A stretch of DNA of 64,000 nucleotides, taken from NCBI RefSeq assembly GCF_040718835.1, contig NZ_JBFEFG010000280.1, positions 372,001 to 436,000 on the forward strand, in the 5' to 3' direction. This document shows positions 17,274 through 26,066 of this stretch, in pieces. Under the pieces are notes generated by a model that worked only from the letters and a program-made list of their open reading frames with translations, did not search any database and was not told the DNA's origin. The position numbers and the translations under genes are program-made. The stretch's first letter is position 1. Every line of letters starts with the position of its first letter. This DNA is from Bremerella sp. JC817. Its GTDB lineage: Bacteria > Planctomycetota > Planctomycetia > Pirellulales > Pirellulaceae.

Positions 17274-18021
17274 TGCCCTGAGTCCTTCCGGTCGGAGGTG
17301 TTTGACAAGATGCCAGCAACCGCCATGCGAGCGAGACTTGCCAGAACTGCCATCATAGCCCCCATCGGAACGAGCTCCTAGAAATTGGTCGTGCGCCATT
17401 CGGCCAACAAAGAGAGATGAGTGGCGTTCGAGGCGTCGGCTTACAAGCTGTAGCGGTCGTTCGGCGTTACAACCGGCACACTCGCCACGACTCGACCGAC
17501 TGCGATAAGAAATCCAATTAGCAAAGCAGTATCAATCACATCCAACCGCTCATGTTTCGATAAGTCTATTACCTGGGCAAGGTGGGGATCTTCCTGGGTG
17601 GTTAAAGGTTTGCGAACATCGCGAGTGAACAAGACGCACGTTCACGCACGATAGTTCAGTTGAAAGTCCGGCTCTCTTACCAAAGGTGATAGCACGGCAA
17701 GATTCCAGGGAAAGCTTCTCCTCTGGACTGGGGCTAAGTTCTGATGGCCCTTTCTTGCTTCGCTTCCCGCTCTTGGTAAGAGAGACGGACTTTCAACGTT
17801 TCTTGACTCAAGCAAACCCGCTTTACGAACGGCAGTCTGCTCGTTGCGAATAGACTTCTGATCTAAACTGTTATTTGTCAGCAACTTAGGTAGCATCGAT
17901 GGCGTTTTAAGCGAACTTCGGGGGCGGGTTGGCCGCGAAATGTATCTCCTGGACTGCGGCAGCGCTATAATGAGGGGAACGTTGCAACCTTCCTAAGTAT
18001 CGCTTCCCACCTTCACTACTG
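17274..18021. other. Divergent intergenic region containing an inverted-repeat element
   Basis: About 750 bases between the leftward DUF1559 group and the rightward sigma factor gene. It holds the 139-bp element at 17659-17797. No supported gene; short open frames at 17441-17632 and 17642-17896 on the minus strand lie over the element or lack any start signal. Confidence 0.5.
17659..17797. repeat. 139-bp element with 25-bp terminal inverted repeats (MITE-like)
   Basis: The left end (17659-17683, GTTGAAAGTCCG followed by GCTCTCTTACCAA) is complementary to the right end (17773-17797) over 25 bases with a single mismatch. The interior is unrelated to coding sequence but has partly matching GCAAGA segments. 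No clear target duplication is seen; a GTT may repeat. It could be a miniature inverted-repeat element or a long structured RNA. Only one copy is in the window. Confidence 0.6.
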
Positions 18022-18645
18022 ATGGCACCTAATAACTCGGCACCTGAAGAGCTGACCGATGGCGAGATCCTCGCAGCCGTTCTGGCGGGCGATGCCGATC
18101 AGTATGCAACGATCGTGAAGCGCTACCGCCGGGCTCTGTTGAACCTGGCTTACAGTTATCTGGGCGATGCGCAGTTGGCGGAAGACGCCGTCCAGGAAGC
18201 GTTTCTCAACAGCTTCAAATGGTTGCACACCTACGACTCGCGATACAGTTTCCGAACGTGGCTGTGGCGAATCCTTCTGAACGTATGCCATCGGCTGCGA
18301 GAGAAGTCGAAGCGTCAACCGGTCAACACGACCACGCTGACCAGCGGCAGTGACGATCGCGAGCAAACGTCCATTTTGGAAACCGAAGTTCCTTGTCAGG
18401 CTTTATCGCGTTTGATCGATGGCGAACGCCGCGATCAAGTCTTGCGACTGCTCGATCAACTGACACCCATCCAAGCGGAAGCGATTCGCTTGCGGTTCTT
18501 CGGTGAGATGAAATTCCAAGAGATCGCCGATGCTCAGGAAATCGGCTTGCCGGCCGCCAAGGCACGGGTTCGCAATGGATTGTTGCAACTAGCCAAACTC
18601 ATTCAGAACACGTGCCAAGAGCTCTCCGAGGAACACGTCCGATGA
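18022..18645 (+). CDS. ECF-type RNA polymerase sigma factor
   Basis: 207 residues. Region 2 is seen as YATIVKRYRRALLNLAYSYLGDAQLAEDAVQEAFLNSFKWL with SFRTWLWRILLNVCHRLREK; region 4 as VLRLLDQLTPIQAEAIRLRFFGEMKFQEIADAQEIGLPAAKARVRNGLLQLAKL. A short C-terminal tail follows. Its stop overlaps the ATG of the anti-sigma gene (ATGA at 18642-18645), so the two are co-translated. It probably autoregulates an upstream promoter, but no target promoter was identified. Confidence 0.9.
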   Translation: MAPNNSAPEELTDGEILAAVLAGDADQYATIVKRYRRALLNLAYSYLGDAQLAEDAVQEAFLNSFKWLHTYDSRYSFRTWLWRILLNVCHRLREKSKRQPVNTTTLTSGSDDREQTSILETEVPCQALSRLIDGERRDQVLRLLDQLTPIQAEAIRLRFFGEMKFQEIADAQEIGLPAAKARVRNGLLQLAKLIQNTCQELSEEHVR

Positions 18646-19304
18646 TTCAATCGCACCATCTGCCGACCTGCGACGACGTGTTCGAAGTGTTGACCCAAGG
18701 TCCTTTTCCAACCGGGCAGCACGAAGTCGACTTCCCTGTTGAGCGGCACCTGACCGTTTGCCATAGCTGTCGCGAGCTGGCAGAAGCACTGCGCCCAGCG
18801 ACAGAAATGCTAGCCGAAGGCAAGCCAGACGCCGCCGAAGAAGAATCACCGCTGCCTGCCTTTCTGACAGTTGATAGCATCCATTCCGACCGCTGCGTTG
18901 CCGACCAGCCTGAGCGACCAAAGACCGACATTCTGGCCACAATTACTGGACCGCTGATCGCGCTAGCGTTGTGCTTGATGTTAATCCTGGCGATCGACAG
19001 CAACTGGCGTGGGGAAGTTTCTGGCCCAGGCAGCTCGGTCCCGCCGATCAATCGCTTCACTTCATCGCAGTCCGTGATCGTGCCGAACTTGCCAGAGTTG
19101 GCCGTCGGCCAGGCTCCGTGTTCGTTGGCTGCCATCGACTTCGCCGTGGGCGAGGCCGCACCGGAAGCATTCACGGCAACCCACTGCTGTAGCCAATGCC
19201 ATCATGCCGGCTCGCATGACGACGCCGACTCTCCGATGGTTACGCTGAAGCAGCCTCAGATGCTCGCGTTGATTGGCCGCTGCCAACATTGCCACGCTCA
19301 GTAA
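18642..19304 (+). CDS. Zinc-type anti-sigma factor with two extracytoplasmic CxxCH motifs
   Basis: 220 residues. The cytoplasmic N-terminus has the ZAS signature H36-xxx-C40-xx-C43 (ERHLTVCHSC), the zinc-binding motif of anti-sigma factors. One membrane helix spans about 102-120. The extracytoplasmic part (120-220) contains CSQCH at 183-187 and CQHCH at 214-218, two CxxCH motifs of the c-type haem attachment form, in a Cys/His-rich tail. Coupled by overlap to the sigma factor gene, which fixes the start. Inference: a membrane redox, haem or metal sensor releases the sigma factor. The motifs could instead bind zinc; the sequence cannot decide. Confidence 0.8.
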   Translation: MIQSHHLPTCDDVFEVLTQGPFPTGQHEVDFPVERHLTVCHSCRELAEALRPATEMLAEGKPDAAEEESPLPAFLTVDSIHSDRCVADQPERPKTDILATITGPLIALALCLMLILAIDSNWRGEVSGPGSSVPPINRFTSSQSVIVPNLPELAVGQAPCSLAAIDFAVGEAAPEAFTATHCCSQCHHAGSHDDADSPMVTLKQPQMLALIGRCQHCHAQ

Positions 19305-19377
19305 GCGCAGAGCGAGTGCGTAGCGGGCCGCAACGTGGCGGTTCGACTATCTTGACCAAGAAGGATGCGGAGAGCTT

Positions 19378-19641
19378 CTAGCCGCTCGTAGGCCGATAGA
19401 CCGGGGCGGTGACCGGCTTAAGGCGACGCTGCAGCCAGACGATACCGGCACCGCAGCAAATGCCCAAGAAGGCACCAGCAACTAAGCCGCCTGTTTGCCA
19501 GAGCAGGTTGCTTCCCAACAAGGTGGCGATGGCCGATCCGGTGGCCAACCCGAGTCCCGAGCCGATGTAAAAACCGAGCTGGACTGCCTGCTTAACCGTA
19601 TCCTGCGGTGCAGTGGTGGAAGAAGAGCGCGAGTCGATCAC
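19378..19641 (-). CDS. Small glycine-rich membrane protein
   Basis: 87 residues with two hydrophobic stretches: AVQLGFYIGSGLGLATGSAIATLLGSNLL and TGGLVAGAFLGICCGAGIVWLQ, rich in Gly as in glycine-zipper proteins. The N-terminus is Ser/Thr-rich and short. The start is GTG 19641 with a weak ribosome site. It stands alone, convergent with the anti-sigma gene and downstream of the terminator at 19742-19770. Function unknown; probably an inner membrane protein. Confidence 0.6.
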   Translation of the reverse strand: MIDSRSSSTTAPQDTVKQAVQLGFYIGSGLGLATGSAIATLLGSNLLWQTGGLVAGAFLGICCGAGIVWLQRRLKPVTAPVYRPTSG

Positions 19642-19741
19642 TTGCGACGTACTGCCTGAAAATTAGTTCTGTTCCGGGGAGAAGGCTTTATCTTCTCCGA
19701 AAGATAGCAATTCGACCAGGGTAGGGCAAACCCGAATTAAA

Positions 19742-19775
19742 AAGGCGTCATGAAATCTTCACGACGCCTTACGTT
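19742..19775 (-). terminator. Bidirectional terminator
   Basis: AAGGCGTC (19742-19749) pairs with GACGCCTT (19763-19770), with TGAA/TTCA adding to the stem. On the minus strand a T run follows, so it suits the anti-sigma gene that ends at 19830. A T run near 19774 could also stop rightward transcription. Confidence 0.7.
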
Positions 19776-19829
19776 TTTTACTGGAACACCGAACGACGTG
19801 CACGATTGTCGCCACGCTTGTGGGTGATC

Positions 19830-20864
19830 CTACGGTGCCATAGGCAGGTTGTCTTCGATCAGCGGATGGGCAATGCCATTGGCAATGACCGCATCGTCCT
19901 CGTCGAGACCAGCCGCGACCTCGCCCTTGTCGTTGAAGAAGTAATCTTTCATCGAACCTGGCAAGTCTTCGAGACTGATAAATTCGACGTGGCCGTCATC
20001 AAACAAGATGTTGAAGCGTCCATCTTCGTGGGCTTGCGGCGTGATCTGGCCATCTTTCACGATCACCACGTCCGAGGCGACCGGATAGCGGGCGCTCCCC
20101 TTCATCAGAGGTGCTTGAAGCTTGCCATTTTCGAGATTGCCCAGATTATAGCTGTAAACGGCAGCCAAACGCTTTTGCAAACGCTCGACGTCGTCGGCCG
20201 GAGCATTGAGAAGCTGCTCGACGGTTGGCAGTTCCTGGTCGATGCCGGGACGATTCATCTCGGCACAGCGGACCGTTTCAGGATGACGGATGATTCCGTT
20301 ATCGATCAGCCGTGGTGCGTACGAGCCGGCGATCGACAGGGGGCCGTTGGCGGCGATGGCCGGATATCGCTTTTCGGCGTTGCCGGTGGCGAATTCGTGC
20401 AGTGCCATGCCGACCTGGCGAAGGTTGTTTTCGCACTGGAGCCGGGCCGCCAGCATTCGAGAACTGGCCAAGGCTGGGAAGAAGATCGCCACCGCGGCAA
20501 TACATGCCCCAACGGCGACCACCATATCCATCAGGGTAAATGTAGGGCGTCCGCCGCCACCAAGCGACTCGAATGCCGCGCGATTGGGGCGTTCTGGTGC
20601 GGTGGGGCTTTCTGGGACAGCGGGATCGAGGATCTCCGCGAACAGTCCTGGGTTATCCAATAAGGCACATGTTCGCGAGGCGAGTCCGGCCGGCGGGGCG
20701 GCCTCGTCGAGACCATCGGCCATGAGATGGAGATGCGATCGGAGTTGTGCGATTTCAGCCGCAGCGCGAGGGTCGCTGGCAATTTGCCGTTCGACCGAGG
20801 CTTGCTCGTGTTCGTCCAGGGCACCCATAAGGTAGCCCAACCAATGCTCACGCGTCATCGTCAT
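19830..20864 (-). CDS. Anti-sigma domain fused to a DUF1559/pseudopilin ectodomain
   Basis: 344 residues. Residues 1-70 form a short anti-sigma-like helix bundle (MTREHWLGYLMGALDEHEQASVERQIASDP pattern of zf-HC2-type proteins, without zinc ligands). A Pro-rich linker (80-105) leads to FTLMDMVVAVGACIAAVAIFFPALASSRMLAARLQCENNLRQVGMALHEFA, a pseudopilin-type helix and its DUF1559 continuation. The ectodomain ends with FDDGHVEFISLEDLP, a DUF1559-type closing motif. It overlaps the sigma factor gene by 17 bases. The pseudopilin is thus not an independent secreted subunit here but the sensor part of a membrane anti-sigma. Role inferred; the start may also be 20858. Confidence 0.8.
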   Translation of the reverse strand: MTMTREHWLGYLMGALDEHEQASVERQIASDPRAAAEIAQLRSHLHLMADGLDEAAPPAGLASRTCALLDNPGLFAEILDPAVPESPTAPERPNRAAFESLGGGGRPTFTLMDMVVAVGACIAAVAIFFPALASSRMLAARLQCENNLRQVGMALHEFATGNAEKRYPAIAANGPLSIAGSYAPRLIDNGIIRHPETVRCAEMNRPGIDQELPTVEQLLNAPADDVERLQKRLAAVYSYNLGNLENGKLQAPLMKGSARYPVASDVVIVKDGQITPQAHEDGRFNILFDDGHVEFISLEDLPGSMKDYFFNDKGEVAAGLDEDDAVIANGIAHPLIEDNLPMAP

Positions 20865-21507
20865 CGGGTGTATAAACTTCGTTCCATGCTTCGGTAAGTT
20901 TCTGCACGGCGGTGTGCAGGCGACTTTTGACCGTCCCGACCGGAATACCCAAGATGTCGGCCGCTTCGCGGTACTTCAAACCTTGGTAGTAGACCAGCAC
21001 GATCGCGGTCTTCAACGACTCCGGAAGGTCCTGAACGGCATCACGCATAACACGTTGTCGTTCCTGATCATCCATCTGCGACATCGGCCCTGGCTCTGAG
21101 CTGACCAGCAAATCGACCAGCGAACCGGTCTCTTGCTGCTCGCCCGAGCTGCCAGCGCGATCCAGGCTAACCATCTTATGGCGCTTGGTTTTACGCTGAG
21201 CATCGATCGCCTGATTCGTGGCAATCGTGTATAGCCAAGGACGGAAACGACGTCCCACCTCAAAGGTGTCGCATTTCAGGTGCACTTGCAGGAAGGCAGC
21301 CTGAAACACATCCTCCGCCATTTCGGGGTCGCCGAGGTAGCGTCGCAGGTAGTTGTACAGCTCTCGCTCGTAGCGCTGCACCAACTTCTGGAAGTAACTC
21401 CGGTTCCCCGAATCCCGATACGCCAGCAGCAAGTCCTCGTCGGACTTGGGTTGAACTAGCGATGGGTCGGAGTAACTTGACGTCATTTCAAGTGTGGCAG
21501 TTGTCAT
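20848..21507 (-). CDS. ECF-type RNA polymerase sigma factor
   Basis: 219 residues. Region 2: YFQKLVQRYERELYNYLRRYLGDPEMAEDVFQAAFLQVHLK and RRFRPWLYTIATNQAIDAQRKTKRHK. Region 4: DAVQDLPESLKTAIVLVYYQGLKYREAADILGIPVGTVKSRLHTAVQKLTEAW. Its 3' end runs 17 bases into the pseudopilin-type anti-sigma gene, so the pair is co-expressed. A moderate Ser/Thr-rich N-terminus precedes the first helix. Confidence 0.92.
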   Translation of the reverse strand: MTTATLEMTSSYSDPSLVQPKSDEDLLLAYRDSGNRSYFQKLVQRYERELYNYLRRYLGDPEMAEDVFQAAFLQVHLKCDTFEVGRRFRPWLYTIATNQAIDAQRKTKRHKMVSLDRAGSSGEQQETGSLVDLLVSSEPGPMSQMDDQERQRVMRDAVQDLPESLKTAIVLVYYQGLKYREAADILGIPVGTVKSRLHTAVQKLTEAWNEVYTPDDDDA

Positions 21508-21746
21508 TTTCTACGAAGGTTCCCAGCAATGGTTCGAAATCCGTTTCCTGAAGGGAGCAATCTTCATACAAACCTTGAAAAAGGCTTGGCGAAGGTGCCG
21601 TTCGACCATTGCCGTGATCCATATTCTAACACGCGTGACCCCCAACCGGAGTTTTGCGTGGGCAGATGGTCGAGAATTGACAGCCCCATGACAGGCTCCT
21701 AAACTCGTCATACCCCTTATGCAACGCCCGTGCCGAAGGACAACAA

Positions 21747-23522
21747 ATGAGTGACACCAAATACAAATGGGCCGTTGCAGGCGACGTTAACGCCTTCTTT
21801 GGCTTGATGTTAGATAATATCGCCGACCTATTGCTAACAATCGGATTGCTAGCAACAGTCTTTAACTTTCCTACAACGTTCGCGATTGAACACATGGTTC
21901 CGGGAACGGCCATGGGCGTGCTTGTAGGGGACCTGATATTCTTCTGGATGGCCCTGTCCCTGGCTAAGAAAAGTCGTCGTAACGACATAACTGCCATGCC
22001 TTTAGGGCTTGATACCCCGAGCACATTCGGCATGGTCTTTTTCGTTTTGGGGCCGTCGTTCCTGTTTGGAATCCAGGATTTACAACTGACAGCAGAAGAG
22101 GCTGCTATCCGTACGTGGCACATTGGCATTTGGTCCATTGTTATGTCCGGAATTTTCAAAGTCGGCTGTTCTTTCTGCGCGGGCTCCATTCGTAGCATCA
22201 TTCCTCGCGCTGGCTTGCTAGGATCGCTAGCCGCGATTGCATTGGTGCTGATTAGCTTCCTCCCGTTTGTCGAGGCGATGCACTTTCCGCTGGTCGGCAT
22301 GACGGCCCTGTCGATCATTCTGGTGACCTTGGTTGCCCGGATTCATTTGCCTTGGAACATCCCCGGAGCGTTCGCCGCGCTGGCCGTTTCCGGAACCATC
22401 TATTACGTGATGTATGGCCTGGGCATGCTTGGGGCGACCCCGGAAGGGATGAATTTTCGTCCGGAAGATGCCTTGATGCCGACCGGCTGGCTCTCGGCGT
22501 TTCACTTCCGATGGCTCAACTGGACTTCCTTTATGGAAGCTGCCGCTTATTTGCCGATCGTCCTTCCGTTTGCCTTGGGCACGGTGATCGGCGGGATCGA
22601 CTGTGTCGAAAGCGCTGCGGCATCCGGCGATGAGTACAACACCAATCACATCGTTGGCGTTGAAGCGTTGGCGACGCTGATCGCCGGCTTGTGCGGGGGC
22701 GTGATTCAAACGACACCTTACATCGGGCATCCTGCTTACAAAGCGATGGGGGGCCGGGCCGCTTTTACGCTGGCGACCGCCTTTTTTGTCGGCGGGGCAG
22801 GGGTGCTCGGCTACTTCGGGTATCTCTACTGGGCGATCCCCAAGCCGACTGTCTTTCCGATCCTCGTTTTCATCGGGCTCGAGATCACTTCGCAAAGCTT
22901 CCTGGCGACGCCCCGACGGCATTACCCGGCGGTTTCGATTGCTTGTATTCCGGCCCTCGCGGCGATGGTGCTGATCTTCATGGGGGACCTTCAAGGCCAA
23001 TACACCAGCATGTCGTTCGAGATGAAAGGACAGATCTCCGCGATGGTCGAAGCAGGTCATCTCGACGACGAAGGGGCGAAGCAGATGACGGCGTTATCGG
23101 ACAAGCTGTTCGACTACAGCCAGGGTGATATCCAGTCTGCTCCCGACGAACATGGCCATTCGCATCCATCGGAAACCGCGGTGAAGATGCAAACCCTGCG
23201 GACCCTATCTGGCGGGTTCGTGCTGACCGCTATGCTGTGGGCCGCGATTCTGGCGTACATCATCGATCGTCGATTGATGATGGCGGCAGCCTTTGCCGGG
23301 GTGTGTGCGATCTTCAGCCTCTTCGGGCTCATTCACTCACCGTTTCCCAGTGGTAAACTGGTACTGGGCTGGGATGTCCCTGACATGCCAGTTTCCGCCG
23401 CCGGTCAGGGACCTATGTATATGATGGGGGCCTACTTGTGCATGGCGGTCGTTCTGATGGTGTGTGCGGCCCTAGCGAAAGAATCGAGCCCGCCAGAGCA
23501 TCCGGAACACGAATCAGCCTAA
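21747..23522 (+). CDS. Multi-spanning permease, NCS2 (xanthine/uracil-type) related
   Basis: 591 residues with about 12 hydrophobic helices. The start MSDTKYKWAVAGDVNAFFGLMLDNIADLLLTIGLL and the helix with TAMPLGLDTPSTFGMVFFVLGP resemble NCS2/AzgA-like permeases, as does ALGTVIGGIDCVESAAASGDEYN. A His-rich loop (DEHGHSHPSETAVK, about residues 466-480) lies in the C-terminal half. GAAGGA lies seven bases before the ATG. Inner membrane; substrate unknown. The gene is divergent from the sigma factor module and followed at once by the methyltransferase. Confidence 0.7.
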   Translation: MSDTKYKWAVAGDVNAFFGLMLDNIADLLLTIGLLATVFNFPTTFAIEHMVPGTAMGVLVGDLIFFWMALSLAKKSRRNDITAMPLGLDTPSTFGMVFFVLGPSFLFGIQDLQLTAEEAAIRTWHIGIWSIVMSGIFKVGCSFCAGSIRSIIPRAGLLGSLAAIALVLISFLPFVEAMHFPLVGMTALSIILVTLVARIHLPWNIPGAFAALAVSGTIYYVMYGLGMLGATPEGMNFRPEDALMPTGWLSAFHFRWLNWTSFMEAAAYLPIVLPFALGTVIGGIDCVESAAASGDEYNTNHIVGVEALATLIAGLCGGVIQTTPYIGHPAYKAMGGRAAFTLATAFFVGGAGVLGYFGYLYWAIPKPTVFPILVFIGLEITSQSFLATPRRHYPAVSIACIPALAAMVLIFMGDLQGQYTSMSFEMKGQISAMVEAGHLDDEGAKQMTALSDKLFDYSQGDIQSAPDEHGHSHPSETAVKMQTLRTLSGGFVLTAMLWAAILAYIIDRRLMMAAAFAGVCAIFSLFGLIHSPFPSGKLVLGWDVPDMPVSAAGQGPMYMMGAYLCMAVVLMVCAALAKESSPPEHPEHESA

Positions 23523-23571
23523 GCGATCCTGCGAGTTTCGCACCTACTTCCCACACGGAAAGCCACCTCCC

Positions 23572-24258
23572 ATGCTCGAGCGCATTCTCGAACCTGAATA
23601 CATGGACTCGCCACAAGAGGCCATGGACTACGACGACATGGACCACGAAACGGTCAACGAAGCGTTCGTGACCGATCTGCTGACTTACCTGGGAGTGACG
23701 CCTGATCCCGAGGCGGCCGAGATGATCGACATCCTCGATCTGGGCACCGGTACCGCTCGCATTCCGATCGTCCTGGCCGACCGCATTCCGCAGTGCCGAA
23801 TCATGGGGGCCGATGCCTCGATCGCAATGCTGGACGTGGCGAAGATCAACATCGACATTGCCTGCGTCACCGATCGCGTGCAGTTGGTGAAGCTCGACGC
23901 TAAGCAGATCGACTACGAAGACGAGTTCTTCACCGGTGTGATGTCCAACAGCATCGTCCACCATATCCCGGAACCGCAAGCCGCCCTCGCCGAGAGCGTT
24001 CGTGTGGTTGTCCCTGGCGGATGGCTTTTCTTCCGCGATCTATTGCGGCCAGAAACCGACGAGCAGTTGCAGCACCTGGTCGAAACCTATTGCGGCGGTG
24101 AGACCGATTCGGCCAAGAAGATGTTCGCCGATTCGCTGCACGCGGCCCTCTCGTTGGACGAAATTCGAGGCCTGGTTTCAGCCCTTGGATTCGATCCGGA
24201 AACGGTCCAGCAGACGACTGACCGTCATTGGACCTGGGCGGCACGAAAGCCGGCATAA
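23572..24258 (+). CDS. Class I SAM-dependent methyltransferase
   Basis: 228 residues, cytoplasmic. The SAM motif I is IDILDLGTGTARIPIVLA (about 52-69), followed by IMGADASIAMLDVAK and later VMSNSIVHHIPEPQAALAESVRVVVPGGWLFFRD, the usual class I order. It lies 50 bases after the permease and may be in the same unit. No strong ribosome site is seen before ATG 23572. The substrate cannot be told; small molecule or cofactor methylation is most likely. Confidence 0.85.
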   Translation: MLERILEPEYMDSPQEAMDYDDMDHETVNEAFVTDLLTYLGVTPDPEAAEMIDILDLGTGTARIPIVLADRIPQCRIMGADASIAMLDVAKINIDIACVTDRVQLVKLDAKQIDYEDEFFTGVMSNSIVHHIPEPQAALAESVRVVVPGGWLFFRDLLRPETDEQLQHLVETYCGGETDSAKKMFADSLHAALSLDEIRGLVSALGFDPETVQQTTDRHWTWAARKPA

Positions 24259-24330
24259 CCACTACATCCGGCAACTTGACCAATCGACTGGCAAATGTTG
24301 TGGCAATTCTAGCGAGTTGCCTCCCACGTC

Positions 24331-24426
24331 TGGGCTTACGCCCACCTACGATAAATTTCGTAGTGCGTGGTTACGTGATCCAACCTGGGTGATGTTCCTG
24401 GAGGAACATCGGGAGGGTCACGCTCC
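24331..24426. repeat. Cluster of short stem-loops (REP-like)
   Basis: Four short inverted repeats in a row: TGGGC-TTAC-GCCCA (24331-24344), CTACGA/TCGTAG (24346-24363), GATGTTCCT/AGGAACATC (24391-24410, one central mismatch region) and GGAG/CTCC (about 24412-24426). The strings look like dispersed intergenic repeats. No other copy was found in the window. Confidence 0.4.
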
Positions 24427-24449
24427 ATCTTCAGTCGATTGAAATTGTT

Positions 24450-25643
24450 ATGTCTACCGATTGCCCGTCGAGCGACGCGATGTCGCTGACGAGCGGAGAG
24501 CCTCTGGCCAACACCGTTGTCGTTTCCGATATCGATCGCTCTTCATCTCTGCTGATCGAATGGGAACGCCTTGCCGGAGCGCGCCTGTTTCTGGGACCAC
24601 GCTGGCTGCTGAGTTGGTGGGATCATTTCCGCCAGCCTGGCGATCAACTGCACATCGTCACCGTCCGCGATCCCGATGGCTGGCTGATTGGCCTCGCCCC
24701 GTGGTATCGCCGCCAAACCTGGTGGGGCGGAAACGAGATCCAGTTCCTTGGCTCCGGCGAAGTCTGTAGCGACTACCTTTCGATTTTGGCCAAGCCTGGC
24801 GAAGAAACGACCGTCGTACGCGCGGTCTCGAACTTCGTGGAAGAGGCGATGCTCGGCATCGACCGATTCTACCTCGAAGGGATCGAAGCGGACGACGCCG
24901 TGATGCGTCAGTTCGTCGCGGCCATGCAATCGCATCAGTTCGATGTCAGCCAACGCGAATGCCTCGAAGGGTATCGTTTGGAACTACCCACCCAGTGGGA
25001 AGGATGGCTCTCGCAGCTTTCCAAATCGAGACGCAACCGCGTACGCCAACTGTGGCGAAATCAGTTCGATACCGGCGTCGCCAAGATCCAAGTTGCCGAC
25101 GAAACGACGCTCGACAAAGGGTTCGCGATCCTGGTCGACCTGCATCAGCACCGTCGCAATCAGCTCGGTCAAGCTGGCTGCTTTGCCTCGACGCGGTTTC
25201 ATGACTTCTTGAAGCAGGCCGCAATCGAACACCTGAAAGCGGGGCAACTTCGTCTGCAGTGGATCGAGCTCGAAGGGAAGCCCGTCGCGGCGGAACTCGA
25301 CTTGATGGAAGGCGAGAACTACCTCCATTACTGCTCGGGCATGGCCATCGACTGCGAACACGCACGTCCAGGTTGGCTCGGCGTGACGGCGGCGATACGC
25401 TATGCCATTGAATCAGGCCGCACCAATTTCGACTTCCTCCGTGGCGACGAAGGCTATAAGAGTCACTGGCGTGGCCAGCCAGTCGCGATGATCAATGTCG
25501 AACTGGTCCCACCGAAGTTCCGAGCTCAGGCCCGCTATCGATTCCGCTCGATGGTCGATCTGGCCAAGCAACATGCCAAGCGAGTTCTTCATCGCCCGGC
25601 AAAATCGGCACAACCTGCCTCCGGTTCATCGGACCACGACTAA
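24450..25643 (+). CDS. GNAT-fold acetyltransferase, CelD/BcsL family
   Basis: 397 residues. A first half with WERLAGARLFLGPRWLLSWWDHF and a second half with ELPTQWEGWLSQLSKSRRNRVRQLWRN, then WIELEGKPVAAELDLMEGENYLHYCSGMAIDCEHARPGWLGVTAAIRYAIESGRTNFDFLRGDEGYKSHW. This is the FemAB-like/CelD architecture of double-GNAT proteins linked to polysaccharide or envelope modification. It is cytoplasmic with no membrane helix. A paralogue lies at 48619-49767. The acceptor is unknown. Confidence 0.85.
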   Translation: MSTDCPSSDAMSLTSGEPLANTVVVSDIDRSSSLLIEWERLAGARLFLGPRWLLSWWDHFRQPGDQLHIVTVRDPDGWLIGLAPWYRRQTWWGGNEIQFLGSGEVCSDYLSILAKPGEETTVVRAVSNFVEEAMLGIDRFYLEGIEADDAVMRQFVAAMQSHQFDVSQRECLEGYRLELPTQWEGWLSQLSKSRRNRVRQLWRNQFDTGVAKIQVADETTLDKGFAILVDLHQHRRNQLGQAGCFASTRFHDFLKQAAIEHLKAGQLRLQWIELEGKPVAAELDLMEGENYLHYCSGMAIDCEHARPGWLGVTAAIRYAIESGRTNFDFLRGDEGYKSHWRGQPVAMINVELVPPKFRAQARYRFRSMVDLAKQHAKRVLHRPAKSAQPASGSSDHD

Positions 25644-25701
25644 CAACTCGATGAAAGGAGCAGGGCAACGTTGCTAGCTCTTTTTTCTCGAGGTGTCGTT
25701 C

Positions 25702-26001
25702 ATGAATCATAAGGCCTGGGCGATTCATTTCATTTACGCTGGCGTGATCTTACTTCTCGCTGGCGGTCAAATGTATGCCGTTGAATCGTATCAGCTCACG
25801 CCGTCTGCCACCAAGTTCCTGGCTCACAATGTGGGACCAGGGCCTGAGACCGCTCGCGGTGCGATCAATCATTTCATGGTGAACTCGAATACCGGCGTTC
25901 GCGAAACGATCACGCCACCCGGCTGGGTTGCCTGGGCAGCTTTAAGTGCCGGTGCGGTCCTATCCGTGCATGGCGGCATGCTGATCGCCAACAAGCGATA
26001 A
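25702..26001 (+). CDS. Small two-helix membrane protein
   Basis: 99 residues: an N-terminal helix (AIHFIYAGVILLLAGGQMYAV), a loop of about 45 residues outside the membrane, and a second helix (GWVAWAALSAGAVLSVHGGMLI). Start ATG 25702 is preferred because CGAGGTG lies six bases upstream; a GTG at 25693 would overlap that site. No family recognised. It precedes the VIT1-like gene by 65 bases and may be co-transcribed. Confidence 0.6.
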   Translation: MNHKAWAIHFIYAGVILLLAGGQMYAVESYQLTPSATKFLAHNVGPGPETARGAINHFMVNSNTGVRETITPPGWVAWAALSAGAVLSVHGGMLIANKR

Positions 26002-26066
26002 CCTCGACGGCCCGATCGATCGTATACTGAGGTCTGCCCAGCCACACCTTTCCGCCAGGCCGTCCG

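Noticed and set aside
21531..21545. GGTTCGAAATCC-like T-arm string
   Set aside because: No acceptor, D or anticodon arms can be folded around it, so no tRNA.
22227..23060. 277-residue minus-strand frame
   Set aside because: Antisense shadow of the permease gene, without hydrophobic helices or domain.
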